DNA of 64,000 nucleotides from Candidatus Sysuiplasma jiujiangense (GTDB lineage Archaea > Thermoplasmatota > Thermoplasmata > Sysuiplasmatales > Sysuiplasmataceae), in contig JAHEAD010000007.1 in assembly GCA_019721075.1 (NCBI GenBank), positions 34,150-98,149 of the forward strand, given 5' to 3'. A program made the position numbers and the translations under genes. This document shows positions 8,577 through 17,986 of the stretch, in pieces (position 1 is the first letter of the stretch; the number at the start of each line of letters is the position of its first letter). Below the pieces are notes generated by a model, which saw nothing but the letters and a program-made list of their open reading frames with translations, searched no databases and was not told the origin of the DNA.

Positions 8577-9140
8577 ATGAGCCTGACCTACTATGACATC
8601 ATTACTCTGACATTCGGGGAATCAGAATTCACTTCCGATGAACTGGCTGCAAGGACCGGCAGCACGAGGGCTCCAAAGCTTCTGAATGAGCTCAAGATGA
8701 GGGGCTATGTCATGAGGACGGCGAGAGGCAGATACCGGGCGTTGAAGCCCTCTGAAAGGCCCGACCTCCGCGAAAATGAGTGGAACAGGGCGAGGAAGAT
8801 CATACTTGCAGGCCCTGAGCCCAAAGCATGGACCGGTACCAGTGCGGTAGAGTTATGGACCGGCATGAGATACTGTCTTGCTCCGTCTGTTTATCTCAGG
8901 GAATTTCATATTGCCATTCCCGAAGGCAGAAGTTCAATGTGGAAGAACTACCTCAGGTCGCATGGTGTTCCAACAGGCGGAAAGAGGAAGATTGGTGTCA
9001 TTGTAAAACTCTACCCTTCAAGGAACCTGCGAATAGAACACCTTCTTGGAGAACCGGTGATTTCCAGGGAAGAGACCGTCAGGATAATAAGAGAGCATCC
9101 CTCGGTGTATGCCTCTGCAGAAGGTCTGCTGATTTCATGA
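8577..9140 (+). CDS. AbiEi-like antitoxin / HTH repressor
   Basis: A 187-residue protein with an N-terminal winged-helix segment (FTSDELAARTGS, then NELKMRGYVMRTARGRYRAL) and a C-terminal domain of the kind found in AbiEi antitoxins. It ends with an ATGA overlap into a nucleotidyltransferase gene (9137-9140). In type IV AbiE systems AbiEi neutralises AbiEii and represses the operon. The pairing and overlap support this role. The N-terminus is set by an ATG placed about 20 nt after a TATA-like box. The assignment rests on architecture and context, not on strong sequence motifs. Confidence 0.65.
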   Translation: MSLTYYDIITLTFGESEFTSDELAARTGSTRAPKLLNELKMRGYVMRTARGRYRALKPSERPDLRENEWNRARKIILAGPEPKAWTGTSAVELWTGMRYCLAPSVYLREFHIAIPEGRSSMWKNYLRSHGVPTGGKRKIGVIVKLYPSRNLRIEHLLGEPVISREETVRIIREHPSVYASAEGLLIS

Positions 9141-9841
9141 TGCCCGCTGGCAGAGAAAGGAGAATCGTTTCCGTGCTCGACGGCTGGCCATTCAGCGATG
9201 ACCAGGCGGTTATAGGAGGATATGCTGTCGCCGCCTATGGTCCGGCGAGGTATTCACAGGACCTTGATGTCGTCGTCTCCAGAGCTTCGCTTGAAGGGGT
9301 GAAAGAATGGCTGAGGTCGGAGGGGTTTGAGTTCAGAAAAGGTTCATCGGTGCAACCGGGTTCGGATGCATTGTTCTTACGCGGAACTGACGGTCAGGCA
9401 ACAGTTGACATTTTGTCCGGAGCAGTTGTGGACAGGGAAGTGAAGGTGAAAATACCGGACATCTGGATAATAGAAAAATCAAGGAAAACACGTCTCATTT
9501 TAATGTCCAGTTCCACACAGCATGAAGTTCCAATTGCCAGGCCTGAGGCAATATGGGCGCTGAAGCTTCAGGCAGGAAGGGATCAGGATATCGGAGACCT
9601 TTTCTCGATTAGCCGTCACTCCATCGATGCTTCGGAAATCATATCTCTTTTCAGACTGCTGAGGTCGAAAACGCTGTCAGACAGGCTGGAGAAAGTCAGA
9701 GGCAAATTGCATGAGCCGAAGTTGTACGAGGATTCAATTTCAAGGCTTGGCAGAGGAAAACCAGCCGATAAGCGGAACAGGAAGGACTGGTCAAACTTCG
9801 TTTCACTTGCGATCCGCATAATTGACAGCAGTATGCCTTGA
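9137..9841 (+). CDS. AbiEii-like nucleotidyltransferase
   Basis: Residues about 25-50 hold the DNA polymerase beta-like nucleotidyltransferase signature: IGGYAVAAYGPARYSQ, then DLDVVV (GG...R.S.DLD). This occurs in AbiEii/toxin NTases and related proteins. The C-terminal half is helical and basic. The start is ATG at 9137 (or 9140), overlapping the stop of the AbiEi-like gene, so translation is probably coupled. The frame is open as far back as 8828, but that part overlaps the AbiEi-like gene and is a shadow. Length (234 aa) and pairing fit a type IV toxin-antitoxin/abortive infection module. Confidence 0.7.
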   Translation: MMPAGRERRIVSVLDGWPFSDDQAVIGGYAVAAYGPARYSQDLDVVVSRASLEGVKEWLRSEGFEFRKGSSVQPGSDALFLRGTDGQATVDILSGAVVDREVKVKIPDIWIIEKSRKTRLILMSSSTQHEVPIARPEAIWALKLQAGRDQDIGDLFSISRHSIDASEIISLFRLLRSKTLSDRLEKVRGKLHEPKLYEDSISRLGRGKPADKRNRKDWSNFVSLAIRIIDSSMP

Positions 9842-9946
9842 CTTTTCTATGTACCTGTGCTTCCGTTGTAGCGTGTCAGGGAGCAGGATTCCAGGTTCCC
9901 TGCCAGTCGAAAGTTTCGTAGTTTATATGCTGCTCTGTGCCGTCAC

Positions 9947-11440
9947 TTATGCTCCCTTATAAATCTGATAGTACCAGCTCTTCTTTACTTTTCCAGTGAG
10001 GTCGAAATACACGTGCTTTATGTATGTGAACTCTTCGAGCGAATAGGGAGACAGTGAAGCACCGTGTCCGCTTTGTTTATACCCGGCCCATGGCATCTCT
10101 GAGGGCACCGGAACATGTTCATTTATCCAGACGGTTCCAAACCGAAGATCCTTTGCAGCATTCATTGCAGTTTTAACATCCTTTGTCCACACGGACGAAC
10201 CGAGACCATAAGTCACGTCATTTGCCTTCTGAACAGCTTCGTCATAACTGCTGAATGGGAGCACGGTAAAAACAGGCCCAAAAATCTCTTCCTGAACAAT
10301 GGATGACTTCTGGTTTTCTGTATATACCACAGTGGGCTCGAAAAAGTACCCATGTTCAAGACCCTTGATGTTCGGCCTCTTTCCGCCGTATTCAAGTCTG
10401 CCCTGTTCCTCCATCCCTCTTTTCACGTAGCCTTCCACTCTTTCTCTCTGGGTCTCCGATACCAGTGGACCCATGTCAGTGTTCTCATTGAGCGGATCTC
10501 CCACCTTTACCTTTGAAAGCTTTTGGATCAGCATCTTCATGAATTCATCCTTTACCGATTCGTGCACATAGTATCTTGTTGAATTTGCGCAGTCCTGTCC
10601 GTTATTCACCATCCCTCCTACTACGGCCCCTTCAGTTGCTGCGTCCAGGTCGGCATCGCCGAATACCACAAACGGAGCTTTGCCACCAAGTTCCAGCGAA
10701 ACCTTCTTGAGGCTCGAAGAGCCTATTTCCGAAAGTCTTTTTCCGACCTCCGTACTTCCTGTAAATGCAATCATATCCACATTTCTGTTCCTGGCAAGTT
10801 CCTCACCTACCAGGCTCCCGGGGCCTGTCACAACATTAAAAACACCTTTTGGAATTCCTGCAGTTTCAACAAGCTTTGCCAGTTCCAGAGTCGTCAACGG
10901 AGTATAGCTTGCCGGTTTCACGACAACGCTGTTTCCCATCGCCAGCGCGGGGAAAGCTCTCCAGACAACCATCATCAGCGGATAATTCCATGGAGTGACG
11001 ACTGCAACAGTGCCAATTGGTTCCCGTCTGATCGCACTCGTGCCTTCCTGCACATACTCTCCCATCGCCTTGCCTTCCAGAATTCTGCAGGCGCCTGCGA
11101 GAAACCTGATGTTGTCAATTGTGTAGGGAATGTCGTAATTGACCGTTTGCTTTATTGGTTTACCTGATATGCGGCTTTCGAGTTCTGCGAACATGCCTGC
11201 TTTTTCTTCCAGGAGGGAAGCAACTTTCAGCAGAAGGTTAGACCTCTCTCCCGGTGTCAGTCTACTCCAGCTCCCTCTTTCAAAGGATAGTTTCGCGGCA
11301 TCGACTGCCCTGGCCACATCTTCCCGGGTTGCTTCCGGAACCCGATCAAAAGCACGGCCATTTGAAGGATTGATAACATCTAAGTGTTTCTCACTGGAGG
11401 ATTCCGTCCATTCTCCATCAATATACATCTGATATGTCAC
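9947..11440 (-). CDS. NAD(P)+-dependent aldehyde dehydrogenase (betaine/aminobutyraldehyde type)
   Basis: A 497-residue ALDH superfamily member. It shows the cofactor-site block TVAVVTPWNYPL, VVKPASYTP, FTGSTEVG, the general base E in LELGGK, the catalytic Cys in NNGQDCAN and the EEIFGPV block. It starts at GTG 11440, 6 nt after the upstream iron alcohol dehydrogenase stop, with GAGGTGAC as ribosome site. ADH plus ALDH in one operon suggests oxidation of an alcohol to its acid. The GbsB/GbsA choline-to-betaine pair has this same class combination, but the substrate is not proven here. An APC permease upstream on the same strand may import the substrate. Confidence 0.93.
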   Translation of the reverse strand: MTYQMYIDGEWTESSSEKHLDVINPSNGRAFDRVPEATREDVARAVDAAKLSFERGSWSRLTPGERSNLLLKVASLLEEKAGMFAELESRISGKPIKQTVNYDIPYTIDNIRFLAGACRILEGKAMGEYVQEGTSAIRREPIGTVAVVTPWNYPLMMVVWRAFPALAMGNSVVVKPASYTPLTTLELAKLVETAGIPKGVFNVVTGPGSLVGEELARNRNVDMIAFTGSTEVGKRLSEIGSSSLKKVSLELGGKAPFVVFGDADLDAATEGAVVGGMVNNGQDCANSTRYYVHESVKDEFMKMLIQKLSKVKVGDPLNENTDMGPLVSETQRERVEGYVKRGMEEQGRLEYGGKRPNIKGLEHGYFFEPTVVYTENQKSSIVQEEIFGPVFTVLPFSSYDEAVQKANDVTYGLGSSVWTKDVKTAMNAAKDLRFGTVWINEHVPVPSEMPWAGYKQSGHGASLSPYSLEEFTYIKHVYFDLTGKVKKSWYYQIYKGA

Positions 11441-11446
11441 GGTCAG

Positions 11447-12709
11447 TCACCTCTCCTTTCCCTCTTCGGATGCCGTAAACTTTCCCTCCCAGAGATCATC
11501 GAATAGATGTTCAAGATTGTCCCTCGTCAGCTGTCTTGGATTATATGCAGACAGGTTGTACAGAAATTGCCTCTCATTGAGCATGTAATCCAGCATCGAA
11601 AAGAGAAGATCCTTGGATTCCTTTGTATTTCTCATCAGGGCAGGATCAACTTCAACTTGTCTCATCAGTGCGGTAATATGCGATATCAGCCTGTCGCACA
11701 CATCGTCGTCGCTGTTGGGATTTTCCTCTTCTCCGAAAGCAGACAGCAACTGTCTCATCCTGTGCTTGATACGGGAGCGGTTGAAGTCTATCACATGCGG
11801 AAGCATAAGCGCTACGGCGAGACCATGCGGCATTCTGTATTTAGGTCCGAAAGCTTCCGCCATGTAATGGCCGATGGTTGCAGGTCCGCCCACCCAGGGA
11901 AAACCGAGAACCCAGCCTCCCATCGTAGCGGCAAGCGAGAGTGCGGTCCTGGCCTCCTCGTCATGTCCGTTGCGGTAGGCTCTGGGAAGGTATGTATTTA
12001 CCAGCGACGTTCCCTGTAATGCCAGTCCATCCGATATCTGGTTGTGGAGGCTCGAAACAATCCCCTCATCAAGATGGCCAAGAGCATCGAGCGCGGGAAA
12101 TCTTGTTGCGTTCGGAGGGCAGGAATATGTATTTTCCGGATCAACTATCGTTGCAGTGGACAATATCTTGTTGCTTGTTATCCAGGTCTTCACACCTTCA
12201 TGTATTATCACGAGAGTGTTTGATGTTTCGCTCCCCGTTCCCGAGGTCGTTGGGATCAGTATTTCCGGAACTCCTCTGTTTTTTACCTTGTCAGAGGCAG
12301 GATCCGGAGGAAGAGCACAATATTTTATCGGATCGCCGGGATTTGTCTTCATTATGGACATCAGTTTGGCCATATCCAGGGAACTGCCGCCCCCAACGCC
12401 GACGACGCAGTCGAATTCATTGTCTCTGGCAAACCTGGCAATTTCCAGAGCCACAGACATGTCAGGTTCCTTTGCATCGATTATATTCTCTATAAATGGA
12501 ATCTGGCCGGACTTGAGGCTGCTGACGACCTTATCAGTGATTCCGGCATTCTTGACATTGGCATCTGAAACTATTACTGGTTTTTTTGCACCAATGTCCC
12601 TGACTATGCCGGATACCTGGGATGTAAGCCCTCTCCCGAACAGAATTCGCTTTGGGTTCTCCCAATCCATGGTCAGTTTCCCGGTCAATACTTCATTTTC
12701 GATATTCAT
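11447..12709 (-). CDS. Iron-containing (type III) alcohol dehydrogenase
   Basis: A 420-residue Fe-ADH family protein. It has the NAD-binding GVGGGSSLDMAK motif, PTTSGTGSE, and metal ligands of the family: Asp and His in DALGHLDE and two His in GHYMAEAFGPKYRMPHG. It oxidises an alcohol to an aldehyde with NAD(P)+. It is the first gene of a tight two-gene operon with the aldehyde dehydrogenase. The start is ATG at 12709; the internal Met at residue 14 (MDWENPKRILFG) is an alternative. The substrate is unknown. Confidence 0.92.
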   Translation of the reverse strand: MNIENEVLTGKLTMDWENPKRILFGRGLTSQVSGIVRDIGAKKPVIVSDANVKNAGITDKVVSSLKSGQIPFIENIIDAKEPDMSVALEIARFARDNEFDCVVGVGGGSSLDMAKLMSIMKTNPGDPIKYCALPPDPASDKVKNRGVPEILIPTTSGTGSETSNTLVIIHEGVKTWITSNKILSTATIVDPENTYSCPPNATRFPALDALGHLDEGIVSSLHNQISDGLALQGTSLVNTYLPRAYRNGHDEEARTALSLAATMGGWVLGFPWVGGPATIGHYMAEAFGPKYRMPHGLAVALMLPHVIDFNRSRIKHRMRQLLSAFGEEENPNSDDDVCDRLISHITALMRQVEVDPALMRNTKESKDLLFSMLDYMLNERQFLYNLSAYNPRQLTRDNLEHLFDDLWEGKFTASEEGKER

Positions 12710-13523
12710 TGGCGTTTCACTATGGCTTGTAATTACGCCGAGTGCATTAGTATTTTTTGGTACTGTCAGTCAATGAGCAGAAAGTACACGCTATTCTCAT
12801 AATTTCCACTCAGTGCCCAGTTTGGAAATGTACCCTGTTTTGTTCGGGATTCTGATTGCATCATCATTCCCGGGAGATGACTTTGTACGGGGAATGAAGA
12901 AGCCGAGCGCGCGCAACCTGTCACTTCTCAGGAGAACGGTCAGGACAGATGGGCAGGAGCGTGACAGTGACGGGCATCCATCTCTGGACGGGGGATGACA
13001 TACTGCATACCGTCAGGCAGAAGTAAAACGTGCCCTGAAACTCTTGGTTTGTACTGTTCAGACTCTCCACCGTCGCCGCCATTGCAGAGGCGACAATCAA
13101 CTTCACTTCATTGAAACTGTGAAGCATCGGCGGCAAGGACGTTCTACGAAGTAATCTGCACCCCTATGTCCATACTCGGACAGAAATTACGGCGTAGCTG
13201 CCTGTCATCTAGGCAATCAGTGAGTTTTTTCCACACATCAAATCAGGAAGAGGGTTGAGATATGCCGGGTGACGCTTATATGTGGTTGTATTTCCACGGG
13301 CCCGGACAGACTGTGGCAGTTTGGAATTTTTTGCCTCTTTAGCGCTTTTGCAAATTTCAAGCATGAATGAATTGCACATGTGAATTTCCCAGATCCAATA
13401 TTCAGGATGCCCGCTTCTGGCCGTGATTCTTTTCCTGCCCTGGAATGATGCAGCCAAAAAGACCCGGGGTGTTTCACACGGTGTCCTGTTTACGGCGCCA
13501 GATGTCCTCAGCGCGCGATGTTC
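12710..13523. other. Gene-poor stretch of about 800 bp
   Basis: Short frames on both strands (for example 12921-13136 minus and 13209-13457 minus) carry no recognised motif. No tRNA, repeat array or transposase signature was seen. The segment upstream of 12709 should contain the promoter of the ADH/ALDH operon. Confidence 0.4.
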
Positions 13524-14990
13524 TCATGCAACGGTTTCCTCAACAACATCGTAGTCTGCGGAGCCGGCACGCATGAGCGCGTCCCTCTTGTTTCTGTAGA
13601 GATAAACACCGAAAAGCAATGCACCGATTATCCATATGCCCGCCAGTACAGGGGAGAGAACATATGGCCATCCGAGTTCGTCAAACGCAAACACGATTAC
13701 GGGCAGCAGGGAAACACTCGAAACTATTGGGATGACTGCGTCCTTGAGAACACTGTAGTCTTCCCTTTGTTTGTGTGCAAAACGAAGATACGCAATATTG
13801 GCCATCGTATGACCTGCAACAAGCCCTATACCCGCCATTGCTCCGGTAATTATTGCCGCAATGAATGGTCCAAATGGAATCGAAAGCGCAAGAGACATAA
13901 ACAGGGCAATAAGAGAAACCACCACTACGGCCCTGTACGGTGTTTGATATTTAGGATGTGTTTCAGAGAGCCATTTTGGGAGAACACCGTCTCTTGCCAT
14001 GGCATACAGAATCCTGGACTGGACGATGGGATTTGCGACAGTATATGCGATGTAACCGTTGAGTATGAAGAAAAGCAGTATCAACTCACCGGGAAGACCG
14101 AAAAATCTGTGCCAGATTATCAGTCCGGGGTCAGGTGATGTTGCATACGAAGCCATCTTTGAAGGACCCCAGGCGATAGTCAGTGCATACATGGCAGATA
14201 TCAGAGTCGCGCCGGCCAGCACAGCGGCAATTATGATCGCCCTGGGGACGCTCCTCTTTGCCATCTTTGTTTCTTCACCGATCCCGATTACTGTTCCCAT
14301 TCCTCCATAGGCTTCTATTCCGTAAAGCATCGCGAACAGGAAGGGAACAATACTGATGCCTGCGGGGTTGAATACACTCAGGGTATTCGCCGCTCCCATC
14401 CTGATTATGATTGTCCAGCTTGTTACCAGGAGAAATATAACTTCTGCACTGGCTGTTATCAAAAGGTATACCAGGGAAGGCCTTATGCCGAAATAATTGA
14501 AGACGAGGCCGGTTGCAAACGGAATCAGGAGTATTGGGAACCAGATGTATGCGATGGAAGATATCGCAGGTGAAAGCAGGAATACTACAGAAGTGAAACC
14601 CAGAAGTCCAAAACTGGGATAGATTACCATTTCGTTCAGCAGATACATCCATCCATTCATGAACCCGTAAAATCCACCGAATCCATGGCCCCCTATCGCA
14701 TAATATCCGCCTGCATGAATTACTCTCTTCGAAAAGCGGTAGTTTGTATTTACCATCAGCAAGTAGAAGACCCACGAAAGCAGGACAGAGAGGGGAGAGG
14801 CACCAAGCGCGAAGAGCGCGACGCCCGTCAGCAGTATACCGATGTCGCCAGAAGGTGCCACATGCGTGTATGCCTGAAAGACAGCATGCCAGACGCCAAC
14901 AGCATTTTTCCGAAGGGCGTGCTTCGAGTCGAGTTTAATTTTCCCTCCATCCACAGCCGCGCCAGAAAATTCCACGCTAGGAATGGGCAT
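13524..14990 (-). CDS. APC-superfamily amino acid/amine permease
   Basis: A 488-residue protein with about 12 membrane spans. The N-terminal part has the APC pattern: a cytosolic basic stretch, then HVAPSGDIGILLTGVALF in place of the usual GxG-containing TM1, and the TM6 region LYGIEAYGGMGTVIGIGEE. It imports an amino acid, amine or similar compound by cation symport or exchange. A strong TATA-like run lies just upstream (15006-15020), so it has its own promoter with a very short leader. It is transcribed toward the ADH/ALDH operon, and co-function is inferred only from position. Confidence 0.85.
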   Translation of the reverse strand: MPIPSVEFSGAAVDGGKIKLDSKHALRKNAVGVWHAVFQAYTHVAPSGDIGILLTGVALFALGASPLSVLLSWVFYLLMVNTNYRFSKRVIHAGGYYAIGGHGFGGFYGFMNGWMYLLNEMVIYPSFGLLGFTSVVFLLSPAISSIAYIWFPILLIPFATGLVFNYFGIRPSLVYLLITASAEVIFLLVTSWTIIIRMGAANTLSVFNPAGISIVPFLFAMLYGIEAYGGMGTVIGIGEETKMAKRSVPRAIIIAAVLAGATLISAMYALTIAWGPSKMASYATSPDPGLIIWHRFFGLPGELILLFFILNGYIAYTVANPIVQSRILYAMARDGVLPKWLSETHPKYQTPYRAVVVVSLIALFMSLALSIPFGPFIAAIITGAMAGIGLVAGHTMANIAYLRFAHKQREDYSVLKDAVIPIVSSVSLLPVIVFAFDELGWPYVLSPVLAGIWIIGALLFGVYLYRNKRDALMRAGSADYDVVEETVA

Positions 14991-15005
14991 GGACGCTGGA
15001 TTACT

Positions 15006-15020
15006 GATATAATATATATA
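15006..15020 (-). promoter_or_regulatory. TATA box of the APC permease gene
   Basis: gatataatatatata lies 16-30 nt upstream of the ATG at 14990, in the position expected for a leaderless archaeal promoter. Confidence 0.55.
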
Positions 15021-15149
15021 CGTTATTGGGTCTTTCTACCAAACTCTGGTTGTATACAATGCCAGCAGGTGAAAGTCAAATCAGCAGGACACCGTAAAAT
15101 TTAGAGTCGGGTGCATCGTTTCACCTGGTATCAAAGCAGGGGATGCAAC

Positions 15150-15741
15150 TTGACAGAGTCAGAAGTGGATTCGCAAATAAGAAGATATTGTGCCATTTTG
15201 GAGAGAACCTTCGGTGAACCTCCCGACAGCTTCCTGAGTCTTCACCCGGACTTCAGAGACGCTGTTGCCGGATGACCGTTTCCGGCAGCGGCGTCCCTCC
15301 ATGGCCTGAAGCCTGACACGGTGGAGGAGCTCCTCCCCTCCCTTTACCGCAGGCAGCCGAAATACCCGGCAGCCGCGATGCTGAAGTCTCTCATGCTGAT
15401 GGATCGGAAGCTGATGAACATCCATCCCTGCATGCCGGCATTGCTCCTCATGCAGAAATGCGGTCTATCGGGGCTTAACATGGTAGATCTTTACACTGAG
15501 GTGTGTAGACCCTGAACGGCTGGCTGTTTGTCAATTTCACTGCAATGATGCTCTAATACCGCATACACAACCTGCTTGTTTCGCACGGTATGCTCAGGAA
15601 GTATTCGCCGATGGGCATCCTCGAGCATCGGTCAGGGGTGCAGATGCTCAGCGTGGACGGTCAATGGATAATGGCGGAGATGCTGAGGAGGACGAGAGAG
15701 ATGATAACGCAGCCGGAGATACCTGTTATTCAAAATTGACG
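15150..15741 (+). pseudogene. IS4-superfamily (IS1634-like) transposase relic
   Basis: Plus-strand frames contain pieces of a transposase. An N-terminal-like part reads FGEPPDSFLSLHPDF and, after stops, YPAAAMLKSLMLMDRKLM. The C-terminal part from about 15510 reads LNGWLFVNFTAMML, stop, YRIHNLLVSHGMLRKYSP, VDGQWIMAEMLRRTRE. The latter is the typical tail of IS1634/IS4-type transposases (LxGxLFxNFxALxL..RI). Several in-frame stops and the missing catalytic core mark it as decayed. Confidence 0.6.
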
Positions 15742-15782
15742 GAGTTACGGATTAAGCCGCAATGCAATGACCCGAACTGTTT

Positions 15783-16070
15783 TCATGTTCTGAGTGTAAA
15801 GTAAAGGGAGAGCAGAGCCGCGAGTCCGAGTGTGTTGAGAATTGCGAGCGGCAACGATACGGAATCTCCCATGCTCCTGTAAAACGACAGTATTGTCCAG
15901 GTTCCCAGCGCATCCTGAGCTATGAAGAGGAGAGCAAAGAGCTGTATTCCGATGAGCAGCCTTCCACCGGTTGATCTGTGTATCTTCGAGTAGAGGATGA
16001 GAATGTACAGTAGCAGGGCTATCTCCACGGCAAGGACCGCAATTGAGACGATCCACCAGAAGCCAATCAT
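15783..16070 (-). CDS. Small membrane protein paired with ArsR-type regulator
   Basis: A 95-residue protein beginning MIGFWWIVSIAVLAVEIALL, with three predicted spans (about residues 4-26, 37-58 and 70-92). Its ATG overlaps the stop of the upstream regulator (ATGA). The same architecture, a winged-helix regulator followed by a short three-span protein, recurs in archaea. Its role is unknown; coupling suggests it senses or anchors for the regulator. The longer frame starting at 16109 overlaps the regulator and is less likely. Confidence 0.65.
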   Translation of the reverse strand: MIGFWWIVSIAVLAVEIALLLYILILYSKIHRSTGGRLLIGIQLFALLFIAQDALGTWTILSFYRSMGDSVSLPLAILNTLGLAALLSLYFTLRT

Positions 16071-16375
16071 GCTTTCCCTCCATATTTTTCCACTACATCT
16101 TTGATGCAATGACCGTTTTCAGTCACTTTCTGTGATGGAAAATACGTCTCCCCGTACCTCTTTCCAACGACAGCCACTAAACCATTTCCGGCAAGAACCC
16201 TGAGATGATGCTCCACTGTCCTGTAGTTCAGTCCAAGCTCACTGCTCAGTCGATTAGCGTTCATGGGTTCCTTCATCAAACTCTGCATGATCATGAGTCT
16301 CGTCCTTCCGCCTCTGGTTGCGAAGAATAACCAGAAACACAGTCTGCTGAAATTCTCATCGCTCTCACTCTTCAC
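16067..16375 (-). CDS. ArsR-like winged-helix transcriptional regulator
   Basis: A 102-residue protein with an N-terminal helix, then a winged-helix core: RTRLMIMQSLMKEPMN, NRLSSELGLNYRTVEHHLRV (recognition helix) and the wing LVAVVGKRYGETYFPS. No metal-binding Cys motif is present, so it is not an arsenic-type ArsR. It shares a four-base overlap with the membrane protein gene downstream, implying one operon. Confidence 0.8.
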   Translation of the reverse strand: MKSESDENFSRLCFWLFFATRGGRTRLMIMQSLMKEPMNANRLSSELGLNYRTVEHHLRVLAGNGLVAVVGKRYGETYFPSQKVTENGHCIKDVVEKYGGKA

Positions 16376-16434
16376 GAGGATGACAGCAACCTTGAGCTAT
16401 TAAAATAAATTTGGAAACGGTTTAGGATCCGGTC

Positions 16435-17883
16435 TCAAACCCTGGACAGGGGACCGGATCCGGTGAGATCAAACGTCTCGGCAACAATTGCATAGCCGAT
16501 CTGACCTGTGACAGCGCTGAATCCCTGGCTGTAGTAATGAATTGTGTAGGTAACGTTCAGGTAGAAGAACTGCGAAGTGTTGGAGGCGTTCTGGACGACG
16601 AACTGTACCACAGCCTTCACTAAAGCATTCTGTCCGTTAACTGTGACCACAGGCGGACTTTCGCTGTAGAACCACACAGCACTCCATATGCCGAAGAACC
16701 TGTTCCAAACGCCGTTGATTGCAACTGTGCCATTGTAGGTGCCTGAGAGCTTGCCGCCGATCCAGTGCAGTGTTGCGTTTGATGCATACTGTTGCATCAC
16801 AGATGTGCTGTTCTCTATCGCTATATTGTTCCAGTGCGTGAATGCCAGGGAAGTGACGCTGTTCAATTCTGCAGATTCCTGGGCGAGGGAGATGAAGCCG
16901 CTCCCTACTATGTGCCAGATTTCGTTGTATATCATCCAGCTGCCTGCGTTTTCGATGAAATTCAATGTGTAGTTAATTGTCAGGTACTGTACCTGGCTCT
17001 GGTTTGAAGAAGGTGTGAGCACAAACTGATTCATTGATGTCACAGTTGCTGTATTTCCGCTGACACCGACAGCGGGCGGAGATACCGTATAGAACCACAC
17101 AGCACTCCATATGCCGAAGAACCTGTTCCAAACGCCGTTGATTGCAACTGTGCCATTGTAGGTGCCCGTGAGAGGGCCGCCGATCCAGTGCAGTGTTGCG
17201 TTTGATGCATACTGGTCGGAGAATAGAGAGGCGTTCTCTATTGCTATGGCATCCCAGTGGGAGAATGCAGCAGAACTGACAGCGAGATAATTAAGTTCGC
17301 TGAACTGTCCCTGAGTGTATGAGAGAGGCCCTGCGCCCTTGATCATCCACTCTTCAGCATATATGTGCCATTCTGAAGCGTGTTCAATAAAATGCAGCGT
17401 GTACGATATATTCAGATAGTTCACCTGCTGAGGCGATGCAGCCGGAGAAGCGGTGAACTGTATTCTGGCTGAAACCGAGGAAACATTTCCCGTGACAATC
17501 ACAGACGGCTGTCCCTGGCTCAGGAACCAGATGGATGACCAGCCGGAAAAGAATTTCTGCCATACACCCTCTATTGATGCCGTGCCCGAATATGTGCCGT
17601 TCAGCGGACCACCTATCCAGTCGAGCGTGGCGTTCGAGGTGTACTGACTCATCAGTGAGGAAATATCCCTGTCAGAGATGTAGTTCCAGTGATCATAGGA
17701 GGATTTGAGAACAACAGCGCCCTGCTGATTCACATAATTCTGCGAAACCGTGTTCAACGTCTTCTGATAACCTGCAGCCTTTGAATTTGCTGAGTTGAGG
17801 GATACAAGCTCAAAGGCAAACGCAGATGCAAATACAATCGACAGCACAACAAATACCGCAAGTGCAATGCTGATTCCTTTCAT
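16435..17883 (-). CDS. Secreted protein with three tandem NTF2/SnoaL-like domains
   Basis: Starting at ATG 17883 (MKGISIALAVFVVLSIV, a signal or anchor) the protein has 482 residues. Three repeats of about 140 residues follow, each with an amphipathic helix (HWNYISDRDISSLMSQY / HWDAIAIENASLFSDQY / HWNNIAIENSTSVMQQY), then NATLxWIGGxLxGTYxGT, a Trp/Phe-rich strand and an HFIE/NFIE-type strand. This matches the cone-shaped NTF2-like fold used by SnoaL-type enzymes and binding proteins. Many sequons suggest an exported, glycosylated protein. Repeats 2 and 3 share a nearly identical 123-bp block. The frame runs further to 18021, but that part overlaps a transposase relic. Ligand unknown. Confidence 0.7.
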   Translation of the reverse strand: MKGISIALAVFVVLSIVFASAFAFELVSLNSANSKAAGYQKTLNTVSQNYVNQQGAVVLKSSYDHWNYISDRDISSLMSQYTSNATLDWIGGPLNGTYSGTASIEGVWQKFFSGWSSIWFLSQGQPSVIVTGNVSSVSARIQFTASPAASPQQVNYLNISYTLHFIEHASEWHIYAEEWMIKGAGPLSYTQGQFSELNYLAVSSAAFSHWDAIAIENASLFSDQYASNATLHWIGGPLTGTYNGTVAINGVWNRFFGIWSAVWFYTVSPPAVGVSGNTATVTSMNQFVLTPSSNQSQVQYLTINYTLNFIENAGSWMIYNEIWHIVGSGFISLAQESAELNSVTSLAFTHWNNIAIENSTSVMQQYASNATLHWIGGKLSGTYNGTVAINGVWNRFFGIWSAVWFYSESPPVVTVNGQNALVKAVVQFVVQNASNTSQFFYLNVTYTIHYYSQGFSAVTGQIGYAIVAETFDLTGSGPLSRV

Positions 17884-17986
17884 TTCAACCGGTAGAATCA
17901 ACAGCGGCGCCGTTATTTGAGCGATTTTCGCAATTATTACACAAATCATATGCAAATTACGTGCAATTTGGGCCTTGCACATAAAC

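Noticed and set aside
8828..9136. N-terminal extension of the AbiEii-like protein
   Set aside because: It lies in another frame over the AbiEi-like gene, is Cys/Arg-rich without motifs, and the ATGA overlap gives a natural start at 9137.
15006..15020. Replication origin or repeat at the AT-rich run
   Set aside because: A single run at the exact TATA distance from the permease start; no origin-type repeats around it.
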